From: Ancalomicrobiaceae bacterium S20
Lineage (GTDB): Bacteria > Pseudomonadota > Alphaproteobacteria > Rhizobiales > Ancalomicrobiaceae
Assembly: GCA_040269895.1 (NCBI GenBank)
Contig: CP158568.1
Span: 4,120,001-4,184,000, forward strand
DNA: 64,000 nt
Direction of reading: 5' to 3'
Shown: positions 41,609 through 50,829 of the stretch, piece by piece
Position numbering within the stretch: position 1 is the first letter of the stretch
How the letters are laid out: the number at the start of each line of letters is the position of its first letter
Program-made: the position numbers and the translations under genes
Notes under the pieces: generated by a model
What the model was told of the DNA's origin: nothing
Databases searched by the model: none
Seen by the model: only the letters and a program-made list of their open reading frames with translations

Positions 41609-43141
41609 ATGGTCGCACGCGTCACGACGGTCGCCTTTCAGGGCATCGAGGCGGTGCCGGTCGACGTTCAGGTCCAGATCACCGCCGGCAATCCGAACTT
41701 CACCATCGTCGGTCTGCCGGACAAGACCGTGGGCGAAAGCCGCGAGCGCATCCGCGCGGCGCTCTATGCCTCGGGTCTGGCGCTGCCGCAGCGGCGGATC
41801 ACGGTCAATCTGGCGCCCGCCGATCTGCCCAAGGAGGGCAGTCACTACGATCTGCCGATCGCGCTCGGCGTGCTCGCCGTCATCGGGGCGCTCCCGGGCG
41901 ATCAGCTCGACGGTTTCGTCGCGCTCGGAGAACTGTCGCTCGACGGCACGATCGCCCCGGTCTCGGGCGTCCTGCCCGCCGCCGTCGGCGCCTGCGCGCT
42001 CGGCAAGGGGCTGATCTGCCCGGCCGACAGCGGCTCGGAAGCGGCCTGGGCGAGCCCCGAGCTCGATATCGTCGTCGGACGCAGCCTCGTTCAGCTCGCC
42101 AACCACTTCAAGGGCACGCAGGTGGTCGCGCGCCCTGAGCCGCGCATCCGCGAAAACGGCGTAGCCCTTCCCGACCTGCGCGATGTGAAAGGGCAGGAGA
42201 CGGCCAAGCGCGCGCTGGAGATCGCTGCCGCCGGCGGGCACAACCTGCTTATGTGCGGACCGCCCGGTTCGGGTAAGTCGATGTTGGCGAGCCGTCTGCC
42301 GTCGATCCTGCCGCCGCTCGGGCCGCGCGAGCTCCTGGAAGTGTCGATGATCCAGTCGATCGCCGGCGAACTCGCCGATGGCCGGCTGACCGACCGGCGT
42401 CCGTTCCGTGCGCCGCACCATTCCGCCTCGATGGCCGCGCTGGTCGGCGGTGGCCTCAGGGCGCGGCCGGGCGAGATCTCGCTCGCCCATAACGGCGTGT
42501 TGTTTCTCGACGAATTGCCCGAGTTCAATCCGCAGGTGCTCGATTCGCTGCGCCAGCCGCTCGAGACCGGCTCGGTCATGATCGCACGCGCGAACCATCG
42601 CGTGTCCTATCCGGCGCGCATCCAGCTCGTGGCGGCGATGAACCCGTGCCGATGCGGGCTCGCCGGAACGCCGGGCCACAGTTGCCGGCGCGGCGATCGT
42701 TGCGCCGCCGACTATCAGGCCCGGCTTTCCGGCCCGCTGCTCGACCGCATCGACCTGCGTGTCGAGGTCGGCGCCGTGACGGCCGCTGACCTGATCCTGC
42801 CCGCGCCGGCGGAAGGATCGGCCGAAGTCGCCGCACGCGTCGCCGTGGCCCGAAACCGCCAAGCCGAACGCTATCGCGCGCTCGGCCTCGACGGCATCCG
42901 CACCAATGCAGAGGCACCGGCGGCCGTGATCGAGACGGTCGCCGCGCCGGACAAGGCCGGCGCCCGTCTGCTCGGCGATGCGGCCGAGGCCTTGCGGTTG
43001 TCGGCGCGCGGCTATCACCGCGTACTCAAGGTCGCCCGCACGCTCGCCGATCTCGACGGCGACGACCATGTCGGCCGCGTGCATCTCGCCGAGGCGCTCG
43101 GCTACCGGTCGGTGGGAGAGGGGTTTTCGGCTGCGGCGTGA
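41609..43141 (+). CDS. comM: ComM/YifB-family Mg-chelatase-like AAA+ ATPase
   Basis: A 510-residue ATPase. A Lon-like N-terminal domain (1-170; NPNFTIVGLPDKTVGESRERI) is followed by an AAA+ Mg-chelatase domain with Walker A GPPGSGKSML, Walker B GVLFLDELPEF and the FRAPHHSASMAALVGGG insert. The C-terminal zinc-finger-like AMNPCRCG...C and helical bundle (LSARGYHRVLKVARTLADL) complete the family. ComM extends recombination branches during natural transformation in other bacteria; the role in alphaproteobacteria is less clear. ATG 41609 removes seven upstream in-frame codons lacking similarity. Confidence 0.9.
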   Translation: MVARVTTVAFQGIEAVPVDVQVQITAGNPNFTIVGLPDKTVGESRERIRAALYASGLALPQRRITVNLAPADLPKEGSHYDLPIALGVLAVIGALPGDQLDGFVALGELSLDGTIAPVSGVLPAAVGACALGKGLICPADSGSEAAWASPELDIVVGRSLVQLANHFKGTQVVARPEPRIRENGVALPDLRDVKGQETAKRALEIAAAGGHNLLMCGPPGSGKSMLASRLPSILPPLGPRELLEVSMIQSIAGELADGRLTDRRPFRAPHHSASMAALVGGGLRARPGEISLAHNGVLFLDELPEFNPQVLDSLRQPLETGSVMIARANHRVSYPARIQLVAAMNPCRCGLAGTPGHSCRRGDRCAADYQARLSGPLLDRIDLRVEVGAVTAADLILPAPAEGSAEVAARVAVARNRQAERYRALGLDGIRTNAEAPAAVIETVAAPDKAGARLLGDAAEALRLSARGYHRVLKVARTLADLDGDDHVGRVHLAEALGYRSVGEGFSAAA

Positions 43142-43331
43142 GATCTCGTACCGGACGGGACCGCTGGCGCAGCGGTGCGATACCGGCACCAAGCGCGGCG
43201 CGCCGGCCGGGAACGCCCGGCGTGCGCCTGAACCGGTCATGTCGGTGAATTTGGGGACGCAGGGCCGCCGGCCGGCGCTCGCGCATGCCGAGGTCGCAAA
43301 CTCGCGCGGCCGAACGTCCCGAGGCCGAGCA

Positions 43332-43359
43332 TCCGAGCTCGAGCATGCGAGCTCGAGCA
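43332..43359 (+). repeat. Two-copy 14-bp tandem repeat
   Basis: CCGAGCTCGAGCAT (43332-43345) is followed directly by GCGAGCTCGAGCAT (43346-43359); a partial copy GAGCAT precedes them. Each copy contains the self-complementary GAGCTC/CTCGAG. It lies in the 290-bp convergent gap between the ComM-like gene and the HTH gene, which otherwise holds nothing I recognise. Confidence 0.6.
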
Positions 43360-43433
43360 TACCGGGCCGACAAGGACCGAGGCCGAGACAGGCGTTCGGT
43401 CCCACCGGCGGCACGGGGACGGCACGGGTCGGC

Positions 43434-43805
43434 TCAGACCTTGTCCTTCGCGGCGGCGACCCGCAGGCGGTGGATGAGGTCGGTCAAGGAGGCTTTCGAC
43501 AGGCCGTGGATCTTGACCGCCAGCAGGTTGGCGAGTTCGGTCGCTTGCGGATCGAGCCCGGCCGTGTCGATGACCACGCGCGGATCGGACATCTCGGCGA
43601 GGCGCTGCAGCTCCTCGGCCTCGTCCCAGATCACGTTGAAATAGGCGATGATGCGCTGGACCATGAACCAGGTCGGCACGCCGCGCTTGCCGTGTTCGAG
43701 CGCGGACAGGTAGGTCGGTGTAACGGCCAGAGCCTCGGCCATCGCTTTCAGCGTGACCCCGCGCTCGGCGCGCAACTGGCGCAGCTTGGCTCCGAACGGC
43801 GTCAT
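43434..43805 (-). CDS. XRE-type helix-turn-helix transcriptional regulator
   Basis: A 123-residue protein with a Cro/CI-type HTH (about 5-60): LRQLRAERGVTLKAMAEALA, VTPTYLSALEHGKRG. A C-terminal helical region (70-120) is conserved in rhizobial homologues but has no assigned role. Its ATG overlaps the end of the Smr-domain gene (43802-43805), so it is the last member of the mltA-smr-HTH minus-strand unit, the same place it has in related genomes. Targets are unknown. Confidence 0.9.
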   Translation of the reverse strand: MTPFGAKLRQLRAERGVTLKAMAEALAVTPTYLSALEHGKRGVPTWFMVQRIIAYFNVIWDEAEELQRLAEMSDPRVVIDTAGLDPQATELANLLAVKIHGLSKASLTDLIHRLRVAAAKDKV

Positions 43806-44992
43806 CGGTCGGCCCCTCCGCCCGTTCCGCGCCGGCGTCGATCGCGTCGGGGCTTCTTCGTCGTGACCCCACGCCCGGCGTACGGGTCCGCACCGTTATC
43901 GCCATCGCCCGACACGCCGCGCTGCTGTGCGGCGGTCTCGTCGGCCAGACCGGCCGTCGCCGCATCCATCGGCCCGGCATGGGCCTCCAGCGCGGCCCGA
44001 AACGCGGCCCGCAAGGCCTCGGCGCCCGACCCCACCAGACGGGCGGCGTCGCCGAGCAAGGCACCGCGCCGACGACGGCGGCCGGCCGAGGGCTGTTCGG
44101 TCTGCGCGGATCCCGGCGCGGCGGGCATGACATGGGGTGCGACGACGGTGCTCTCGGCCGGGTCGTCTCTGTCGCGCAGCGGCCGAACCCCGAGGGCTTC
44201 GGCCCAATGATCGGCGGGATCCTTCGCCTCGGACGGCGGCCGCGGCCGCTTTGCGCCTCGGCCCGACGCGCCCGCCTCCTTCGACGCGGGCGGCTTGGCC
44301 ACGCTCGGGCTCGGGCCGGGCACCGGAATCGTGAGCACGCGGGCGCGGCGCAGGCGGACATAGAGCGCGCCGGCGCCGCCATGGGCCAGATGGGCCTCCT
44401 CGAAACCGACCACCTGATCGCGCATGTCCGGCATGGACAACCATTGCGGCACGACGCGGCGGAGCACGCCGCGATCGTTGGGGTCGAACAGAGGGCCGGA
44501 CGATCCGCTGCGCCCCTTGCCGGTGATCACCAGCACCATCTTCAGCTCGCGCCGGCAGGCGTCGGCGATGAAGCCGCGCAGCGTGATGAGGGCGTCGTGC
44601 TGGGTCAGGCCGTGCAGATCCAGCCGCGCCTCGACCGGCTCACGGCCGCGCGCGAGCCGCCGGCGCGTGCGATCGTCGAACGGCGCCAGCGGCTTCAGCG
44701 CCGGCTTCGGACGCGCCGTTACGGCGGCGGGCGACGTCCTGTGTCGCTTGCCCGGCTCGTGCCCGTGCGCCGGGCCGGCGACCAGCGGGGCGTCATGATC
44801 GGCTTCGGTCGCGAGCGGTCCCGCACTACCCGGATCGAGCAATGCTGCCGGACCGTCGGCGTTCGCCGACGTCTCGATCGGCCGGCCGGATTCGAGCGGC
44901 GCGATCGACTGGGCAACCTGGTCCCACAGCGCCCGCTCATCCGCCCGGAGATCGCGCCGGCGTCGGCCGCCACCCGAACCGCCGGCCATCAT
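43802..44992 (-). CDS. Smr-domain protein with unusual C-terminal extension
   Basis: A 396-residue protein. The Smr domain (about 123-217) has EARLDLHGLTQHDALITL, VLVITGKGRSG and the end motif GGAGALYVRLRRAR. Free-standing Smr proteins are putative nucleases or nickases. Alphaproteobacterial homologues usually stop after RLRRAR, near 200-220 residues. Here the frame continues another 178 residues of Ala/Pro/Arg-rich low-complexity sequence with a helical stretch (LVGSGAEALRAAFRAALEAH). It overlaps both neighbours by ATGA (44989-44992 and 43802-43805), so the tail is embedded in a tightly coupled operon. Confidence 0.85.
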   Translation of the reverse strand: MMAGGSGGGRRRRDLRADERALWDQVAQSIAPLESGRPIETSANADGPAALLDPGSAGPLATEADHDAPLVAGPAHGHEPGKRHRTSPAAVTARPKPALKPLAPFDDRTRRRLARGREPVEARLDLHGLTQHDALITLRGFIADACRRELKMVLVITGKGRSGSSGPLFDPNDRGVLRRVVPQWLSMPDMRDQVVGFEEAHLAHGGAGALYVRLRRARVLTIPVPGPSPSVAKPPASKEAGASGRGAKRPRPPSEAKDPADHWAEALGVRPLRDRDDPAESTVVAPHVMPAAPGSAQTEQPSAGRRRRRGALLGDAARLVGSGAEALRAAFRAALEAHAGPMDAATAGLADETAAQQRGVSGDGDNGADPYAGRGVTTKKPRRDRRRRGTGGGADR

Positions 44993-46079
44993 GCGGTCTC
45001 CCGCGGACGCAGGAGCACGAAGGCGGTCGGGCGGTGGCGGATACGGCCGGCAACCATGCCGGCCGCCTCGCCGCAGCCGACGAAGATATCGCCGCGCGCC
45101 GGTCCGACGATCGCCGATCCGGTATCTTGCGCGATCATCAGCCGCTCGAAGGCGACCTCCTCACCCTCGGGCCCGAGCGGGAGCCGGCCGGCCAGATAGA
45201 TCGGCGTCCTGAAGGTGTGCTCGGTCCGATCGACCGCCAGGCTGCGGCCCGGCGTCAGCGGCGCGCCGGCTGCGGCGATCGCGCCGAGCGCCGGATCAAG
45301 CTCGGGCAGTTCGCGGAAGAAGATGTAGGAGCGGTTCTCGCGCATCAGCGCGCGGCCGGCATCACGGTCCGCCTTCAACCAGGCGCGCAGACGATCGGCC
45401 GTCAGCGGCTCGGTACCGGCGAGGCCGAGGTCCGCGAGCCGCCGCCCGATCGACGTATAGGGGTGGCCGGTCTTGCCGTCGAAGGCGATCCGCAGCGTAC
45501 CGCCGTCTTGGAGGTCGATCCGGGCGGAGCCCTGGACATGGACGAAGAAGGCGTCGACCAGATCCTCGACGAAGGCCAGTTCGAGGTTGCGGCCGTCGAG
45601 CGCGCCGGCCTCGATCGCCGGCCGGTCGGGGTGTTCGACGAGGCGGCCGCCGGGTTCGCGGCGCGCAAACGAGAGGGCCGGGTCGAGATCCGTCGGCCGG
45701 GTCGCCGCGTCGACCTCGACCAGATCGTCGGGGCGCCGGTACACGGGCACCGTGAATCGCGCGGTCCGCTCGCGGGAACCGGCCAGGACGGGCTCGTAGT
45801 AGCCGGTCAGGAACGGTGCGGCGCGAGACTGGACGACGGGCTCGAAGTGGCGCTCGAAGAAGGCGCGCGCGGCGACGCGATCGAGCGGGCCGGCCGCACG
45901 GGCCGCGGCACCGATCGCGGCGAGCCGACCGCCATCGATGCCGAGCGCGCGGGTTTTCGGGGTCGCTCGGCCATGACGGCGGCGGAGCGGAGGAAGGCGG
46001 CATAGGCCGCCTCGTGCGCGTCGTCGGCCCAGCCCGGCAGGGTCGCAAAGTCGAGGCGCTGCCAGGCCGGTTCGTTCAC
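44989..46079 (-). CDS. mltA: Membrane-bound lytic murein transglycosylase A (MltA), frameshifted
   Basis: Lytic transglycosylase cleaving peptidoglycan with 1,6-anhydro ends. It has the MltA domain (FLTGYYEPVLAGSRERTARF, TVPVYRRPDDLVEV) and the 3D domain with the catalytic Asp region (IAQDTGSAIVGPARGDIFVG). The start GTG 46079 (NEPAWQRLDFATLPGW) is in another frame. The frames meet at the TTTT run 45954-45957 (AAAA on the coding strand); adding one A gives AERPRKTRALGIDGGR. Length is then about 364 residues, normal for the family. It is in the conserved Tim44-mltA-smr order. Confidence 0.88.
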
Positions 46080-46182
46080 GGGGGGGATCCTTCCACCGGT
46101 CCATACGACGGGCCGGGCCGGTCATCGGGTACGTCAAGCGGGACGGCTCGATCGGGCCTCGCCCGGCCGATCGGACAGGCGC

Positions 46183-46899
46183 TCAGTCGGGCGCGTGGGT
46201 CGCGACCAGACGCCAGTTCGGGTCGCTGGTGTTGGTTTCGCGCGCGAAGGTCCAGATGTCGATGAGCTCGTTGACGCGGTTCGGGTCGCCGTCGACGACA
46301 TGGCCCTGTGCGTCCTTGGTCGCCGAGATCGACTGGCTGACGAAGCGGATCGTGATCTGCGCCGTGCCGCCGCGCAAGGCGGCCTCGACGATCTCGGCCT
46401 TCTCGATGCCGACGAAGGTCATCTCGACCTTCTCGCCACGCTTCTCACGCTCCTCGATCGCCTTGGCGAAGCCGTCGTAGACCTCTGGCGAGAGCAGCGG
46501 CTTCAGCGTCTTGGTGTCGCCGGCGGCGAAGGCGCCGACGATCATCTCGTAGGCGACGCGCGCGCCGTCGACGAAGTGGCGGCGATCGAAGCTGCGATCC
46601 GAGGCCATGATCGTCGCCAGCGCCCGATCGAGGGCCGAACCCGGCGCCGGCGCGGCATCGGGCGCGACCGGCTCGGGCTGAGCCGGCGTACGCGGCAGCG
46701 GCACGACATTGTCGTTCTGCCCGCGGACATCGCCGCCGCGCGCGTCCGACCCATCCGCCGGCGTCTCGCCCCGGCGCGTCCAGCGCTCGGGCGGGCGTTC
46801 GTTGCCCGTCTTCGCACCGAGCACGCTGCGCAGCCGGACAAAGATCACCACGGCGATGACCAGAAAGATGATGCTGTAGATATCGAATATGTGAGCCAT
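46183..46899 (-). CDS. Tim44/TimA-like domain protein
   Basis: A 238-residue protein with one N-terminal membrane anchor (IYSIIFLVIAVVIFVRLRS), a Pro/Ala-rich linker to about residue 90, and a C-terminal Tim44-like domain (ARVAYEMIVGAFAAGDTKTL, RRGEKVEMTFVGIEKAEIVE, VNELIDIWTFARETNTSDPN). The domain is homologous to mitochondrial Tim44; in alphaproteobacteria it sits on the inner membrane and its role is not settled. It is upstream of mltA and divergent from fxsA, as in other Hyphomicrobiales. Confidence 0.93.
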   Translation of the reverse strand: MAHIFDIYSIIFLVIAVVIFVRLRSVLGAKTGNERPPERWTRRGETPADGSDARGGDVRGQNDNVVPLPRTPAQPEPVAPDAAPAPGSALDRALATIMASDRSFDRRHFVDGARVAYEMIVGAFAAGDTKTLKPLLSPEVYDGFAKAIEEREKRGEKVEMTFVGIEKAEIVEAALRGGTAQITIRFVSQSISATKDAQGHVVDGDPNRVNELIDIWTFARETNTSDPNWRLVATHAPD

Positions 46900-47345
46900 C
46901 GGCCGTGCACCCAGTGACCAGGTCGATCCAACCCGGCGGTTGGATCGATCTGGCCACGCCTTGAAAGCGGGCGGCGCTGCGCGAAACGGCTCGGGCCACT
47001 TCGATCACACCGCCGCAACGAAGCGCGTCGATCAGGTCGAAGGTCCGCCGATCCTGACCGCGCCGCGCATTCCGTGATATAAGCCTAACCGCTCCGAGTT
47101 CCAGACGGAACGGCATCGAGCGGTTCGCGATCCGACAAACGCCGCCGTGCCTTCGAGCGGCATCGGTTCGGTCTTGCCGCAACGTGGCCTCTATGAACGG
47201 CCTCGGGTCTTTCGTTCTCGTTACCGTTCCTACCGAAGCAGGCCCGCACTGGTAAAGCGGCGGCCGCATCACGAAATGGGTCTCGAACGCACCCCGACAG
47301 CCGCGGCGCCGGGCCTCGACCCGAACAATGGAGTGAACCGATCTC
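46900..47345. other. Divergent promoter region between the Tim44-like gene and fxsA
   Basis: About 450 bp. It should hold promoters for both genes. GTGATATAAGCC (47077-47088) is a possible -10 area reading right. No ORF here has a credible start or domain. Confidence 0.4.
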
Positions 47346-47858
47346 ATGCCTCTGCTCGCCCTTCTGTTCCTGGCGTGGCCGTTCCTGGAGATCGCCGGCT
47401 TCATCGTGGTGGGGCGGGCGATCGGCGTGCTGCCGACGCTGGCGCTTCTGATCGCGTCCATCGCACTCGGCGTGCTCATCCTGCGCGGTCTCGGGTTCGC
47501 GACTGTCGGTCGGCTCCGGGCGGAATTCGACCGTGGGCGAAATCCGGGCGAGACGCTCGGCCACTCGGCGCTCATCGCGCTCGCCGCGCTGCTCCTGATC
47601 GTGCCCGGCTTCCTGTCGGACATCGCGGCGTTGCTGCTCCTCGTACCGCCGGTGCGGACGATGCTGATCCGGGCGATCGGCCGGCGCGCCGACTTCGTCG
47701 TGGTCCGCACCGAGGCCTCGTCACGCGTCGTCGATCTCGACGAGGGCGAGTGGAGCCGCAAACAGCCCGAGACCGCGGCCGGCGCTCCGCGTGCGGATTC
47801 GCCCTGGCGGCAACTCGGGCCGGGGACCGGACCCGATCGCGAAGCCGGGCCGCGCTGA
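47346..47858 (+). CDS. fxsA: FxsA family membrane protein
   Basis: A 170-residue inner-membrane protein with two strong hydrophobic regions (LLALLFLAWPFLEIAGFIVV and LPTLALLIASIALGVLILRG), then LIALAALLLIVPGFLSDIAA followed by a hydrophilic tail with a Trp-Arg end. The name comes from the E. coli gene whose overexpression relieves F-exclusion of phage T7; the normal role is not known. It precedes secB by about 145 bp on the same strand. Confidence 0.9.
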   Translation: MPLLALLFLAWPFLEIAGFIVVGRAIGVLPTLALLIASIALGVLILRGLGFATVGRLRAEFDRGRNPGETLGHSALIALAALLLIVPGFLSDIAALLLLVPPVRTMLIRAIGRRADFVVVRTEASSRVVDLDEGEWSRKQPETAAGAPRADSPWRQLGPGTGPDREAGPR

Positions 47859-48002
47859 GCGGGCCCGCCGGCCGGCGGCGCTCCGCTTCGGCGCGCCTGG
47901 GGTGGCGGTCTTTGCTTGTGCGCGCGCGGCCACTCGTGCTAGCGAGCAGCCGTCCGACGGCGACGGGTCATCCGTACCGTCCCAGAGTTTCCGGGGATTT
48001 TC

Positions 48003-48488
48003 ATGTCGAACGAAAACGGCGGTAACGCCACAGCGAACACGCAGGGCGGCGGCGCTCCGTCGGTCAACGTGCTGGCGCAGTACGTCAAGGATCTGAGCTT
48101 CGAGAACCCGGGCGCGCCGGCGTCGCTCGCGCCGCGCGAGCAGGGCCCGGAGCTGACGATCAACGTCAACGTCGGCGCCAAGCCGCTGTCGGAGACCGAG
48201 ATCGAAGTCGACCTCAAGCTCGAGGCGCGGGCGCTGAGCGGTTCGGAGGTGCTGTTCGCCGCCGAGGTGATCTATTCGGGCCTGTTCCGGATCATGAACG
48301 TGCCGGAAGAGCACATTCATCCCTTCGTGCTGATCGAGTGCCCGCGCATCCTGTTCCCGTTCGCGCGGCAGATCGTCGCCGACGTGACCCGCAATGGCGG
48401 CTTCCCGCCGCTGATGATCGACCCGATCGACTTCGTCGCGCTCTATCAGCAGAACATGGCGCGCGAGCAGGTCGGCGCGCCGAACTGA
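48003..48488 (+). CDS. secB: Protein-export chaperone SecB
   Basis: A 161-residue tetrameric cytoplasmic chaperone that keeps preproteins unfolded and delivers them to SecA. Recognisable segments are [51 protein letters not shown] and the conserved [19 protein letters not shown] ... [13 protein letters not shown]. The acidic N-terminus is extended by Asn/Gly-rich residues. It faces the divergently read Tim44-like gene on the left and converges with dnaQ on the right. Confidence 0.97.
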   Translation: MSNENGGNATANTQGGGAPSVNVLAQYVKDLSFENPGAPASLAPREQGPELTINVNVGAKPLSETEIEVDLKLEARALSGSEVLFAAEVIYSGLFRIMNVPEEHIHPFVLIECPRILFPFARQIVADVTRNGGFPPLMIDPIDFVALYQQNMAREQVGAPN

Positions 48489-48505
48489 GCGCGTTTCACC
48501 GCGAG

Positions 48506-48521
48506 TGTTTCACGTGAATCA
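48506..48521. promoter_or_regulatory. parS: parS-like ParB site (one mismatch)
   Basis: TGTTTCACGTGAATCA matches the 16-bp parS consensus TGTTTCACGTGAAACA except at position 14. It lies between secB and its terminator, about 4 kb left of the putative origin. Together with the sites at 59783 and 62720 it brackets the origin. Confidence 0.6.
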
Positions 48522-48525
48522 CTGG

Positions 48526-48560
48526 AGGCGCGGGTCGCGAGGCCCGCGCCTCTTGCATTT
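48526..48560. terminator. Terminator between secB and dnaQ
   Basis: Stem AGGCGCGGG (48526-48534) with CCCGCGCCT (48543-48551), followed by CTTGCATTT. It sits between convergent genes and may serve both. The T tract is interrupted. Confidence 0.6.
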
Positions 48561-48576
48561 GTGCGGGTCGGAAAGG

Positions 48577-49284
48577 TCAGGCCTCGGTCGAGTACTTCCG
48601 CCAGATCGCGTTGTCGCCGAGCTTGGCGATGAAGGCGTCATGGGCCGCGCGTTCCTCCGCCGTGATGCGTGGCGCGAGCGGGGTGGGCCGGGTCCGGACG
48701 AGGCGGGCAAGGCCCGAACCGGACGATCCGCCGACGGAGACGGCGGTCTCGGTGACCAGGCTGAGCGCGGCCTGCTTGCCGCCGATCAGCTCGATATAGA
48801 CTTCCGCCAGCAGCTCGGCGTCGAGCAGAGCGCCGTGGCGCGTCCGCCGCGAATTATCGATACCGTAGCGCGAGCAGAGCGCATCGAGCGAATTGGGCCC
48901 GGCCGGATGCTTGCGTTTGGCGAGCGCAAGTGTGTCGAGCACGTTGTCCCAATGCACGGGATCGACACCGATCCGGGCGAACTCGGCATTGATGAAGCCG
49001 ATATCGAAGGCAGCGTTGTGGATGACCAGCCGCGCCCCAGCGATGAAATCGGCAAAGCCGGGACCGACTTCGGCGAACTTCGGCTTGTCGGCCAGGAACT
49101 CCTCCGACAGGCCGTGCACGTCGAAGGCCTCGCGCGGCATGGACCGCTCGGGGTTGATGTAGACGTGATAGCTCTGGCCGGTCGGGATGTGGTTGATCAG
49201 CTCGACGCCGCCGATCTCGACAATGCGGTCTCCGCCGCGCGGGTTGAGGCCGGTGGTCTCGGTGTCGAGCACGATCTCGCGCAT
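48577..49284 (-). CDS. dnaQ: DNA polymerase III subunit epsilon
   Basis: A 235-residue 3'-5' proofreading exonuclease of the replicative polymerase. The DEDDh motifs are LDTETTGLNP (Asp7, Glu9), VIHNAAFDIGFINAEFARIG and the terminal TRHGALLDAELLAEVYIEL. A C-terminal tail after about 190 would bind the alpha subunit. ATG 49284 puts Exo I at the family position; the frame is open further upstream. It lies in the origin-left arm next to coaE. Confidence 0.95.
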   Translation of the reverse strand: MREIVLDTETTGLNPRGGDRIVEIGGVELINHIPTGQSYHVYINPERSMPREAFDVHGLSEEFLADKPKFAEVGPGFADFIAGARLVIHNAAFDIGFINAEFARIGVDPVHWDNVLDTLALAKRKHPAGPNSLDALCSRYGIDNSRRTRHGALLDAELLAEVYIELIGGKQAALSLVTETAVSVGGSSGSGLARLVRTRPTPLAPRITAEERAAHDAFIAKLGDNAIWRKYSTEA

Positions 49285-49333
49285 GGGTCGGGTCCGCCGT
49301 TGAGGATCCGCCGAAGGAATCACCACGGGCCGC

Positions 49334-49948
49334 TCACCGCAAGGCCGGCGGCTTGCCTTTCCCCATCATCCCGGCCGCGGCGCGGATCACATCGGCGACC
49401 TGCCGTCGAGCCGGTTCCAGGCCGCGCCCGGTGTCGATGACGAAATGGGCGCGGGCGCGCTTTTCGGCGTCGGGCATCTGGCGGGCGAGGATCTGCTCGA
49501 ACCGTTCGACGGTCATGCCGGGACGGGCGAGCACGCGGGCGCGCTGGACGTCCGACGGTGCCGTCACCACGACGAGCGCATCGACGCGGTCTGCTGCGCC
49601 GGTCTCGAACAGCAACGGCACATCGAGCACGACCACCGACCGGCCGGCCGCAGCCGCCTCGTCCAGAAACCGCCGCTCGGCCGCGCGGACCAGCGGATGC
49701 ACAATCGCCTCCAGCCGACGCATCGCGACATCGTCGCCGAGCACGCGCGCCGACAGTGCCGGGCGATCGACCACGCCGTCGCGGGTCGTGCCCGGAAACG
49801 CCGCCTCGACGAGCGGAACCGCCTCGCCGGCATAGAGCGCATGGACACTCGCATCGGCGTCGTGGACCGGGACGCCGGCCTCGCGGAACAGCGTGGCCGT
49901 GGTCGACTTGCCCATGCCGATCGATCCGGTGAGGCCGAGCACGATCAT
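49334..49948 (-). CDS. coaE: Dephospho-CoA kinase
   Basis: A 204-residue enzyme for the last step of coenzyme A synthesis. The P-loop is G8-SIGMGKS15 in [13 protein letters not shown], followed by [48 protein letters not shown] and the lid [22 protein letters not shown] end (here [20 protein letters not shown]). Its ATG overlaps the aroE stop (49945-49948); maf, aroE and coaE form one tightly coupled unit. Confidence 0.95.
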   Translation of the reverse strand: MIVLGLTGSIGMGKSTTATLFREAGVPVHDADASVHALYAGEAVPLVEAAFPGTTRDGVVDRPALSARVLGDDVAMRRLEAIVHPLVRAAERRFLDEAAAAGRSVVVLDVPLLFETGAADRVDALVVVTAPSDVQRARVLARPGMTVERFEQILARQMPDAEKRARAHFVIDTGRGLEPARRQVADVIRAAAGMMGKGKPPALR

Positions 49949-50829
49949 CGGTGACCCTCGATGTCGGCCAGCACCAGATCGCGCAGCGCCGGCGTAACCT
50001 CGGGACAGCCGCCGAACCAGCGCCGGAAGCCCGGCACCGCCTGATGCAGCAACATGCCGAGGCCGTCGACAGTCGGATTGCCGCGCGCCCGAGCCCGGGC
50101 GAGCAGCGGCGTCTCCAGCGGCACGTAGACGATGTCGGTGACAAGCGCGGTCGCGGGGAGCGCGGCGAGATCGAGATCGAGATCCCCCTTGCCCGACATG
50201 CCGAGCGAGGTGGTGTTGACCAGCACGCGCGTCTGGCCGAGCAGTGCCTCGGCTTCGCTCCAGTCGTGGGCGACCGCACCGAGGCGGGTCGCCAACTCCT
50301 CGGCACGGGCGCGGGTGCGGTTGACGATCCGCACCTTCAGGCCGCGTGAGGCGAGCGCCCATACGACCGCGCGGGCCGCGCCGCCGGCGCCGAGCACCAG
50401 CGCTTGACCCCCGCTGTTGTCCCAACCATGTGCACGGTCGTCGAGATTGGCGAGAAAACCGAGCGCGTCCGTGTTGGTGCCGCAGAGCTTTCCAGCCTCG
50501 ATCCACAGGGTATTCACCGCCCCGGTGGCACGGGCGACGGGCTCGAATTCGTCACAGGCGGCGAAGGCGGCTTCCTTGTGGGGAACGGTGACGTTGGCAC
50601 CCGCGAGGCCGGACCGCGCCAGTCCGGCGAAGAAGCGAGCAGCGTCTTCAGGCCGGACCGCGATCCGGCCGTAGCCGCCGGCGCGGCCGAGCTTGCGGAG
50701 CCAATAGCCCTGGATCAGCGGCGAGCGGGCATGGGCGACCGGCCAGCCGACGACGGCCGCGATCGGGCCATCGGCAGCGCCGCGCTGGAGGTCGTCGACA
50801 CGATAGAGATCCTGATCGAAGGCAGTCAT
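49945..50829 (-). CDS. aroE: Shikimate dehydrogenase
   Basis: A 294-residue NADP enzyme of the aromatic amino acid pathway. Substrate-binding motifs are [30 protein letters not shown] with the catalytic Lys, and [13 protein letters not shown]. The NADP fold is [17 protein letters not shown] with [10 protein letters not shown]. It overlaps maf upstream (50826-50829) and coaE downstream, each by ATGA. Confidence 0.95.
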   Translation of the reverse strand: MTAFDQDLYRVDDLQRGAADGPIAAVVGWPVAHARSPLIQGYWLRKLGRAGGYGRIAVRPEDAARFFAGLARSGLAGANVTVPHKEAAFAACDEFEPVARATGAVNTLWIEAGKLCGTNTDALGFLANLDDRAHGWDNSGGQALVLGAGGAARAVVWALASRGLKVRIVNRTRARAEELATRLGAVAHDWSEAEALLGQTRVLVNTTSLGMSGKGDLDLDLAALPATALVTDIVYVPLETPLLARARARGNPTVDGLGMLLHQAVPGFRRWFGGCPEVTPALRDLVLADIEGHR

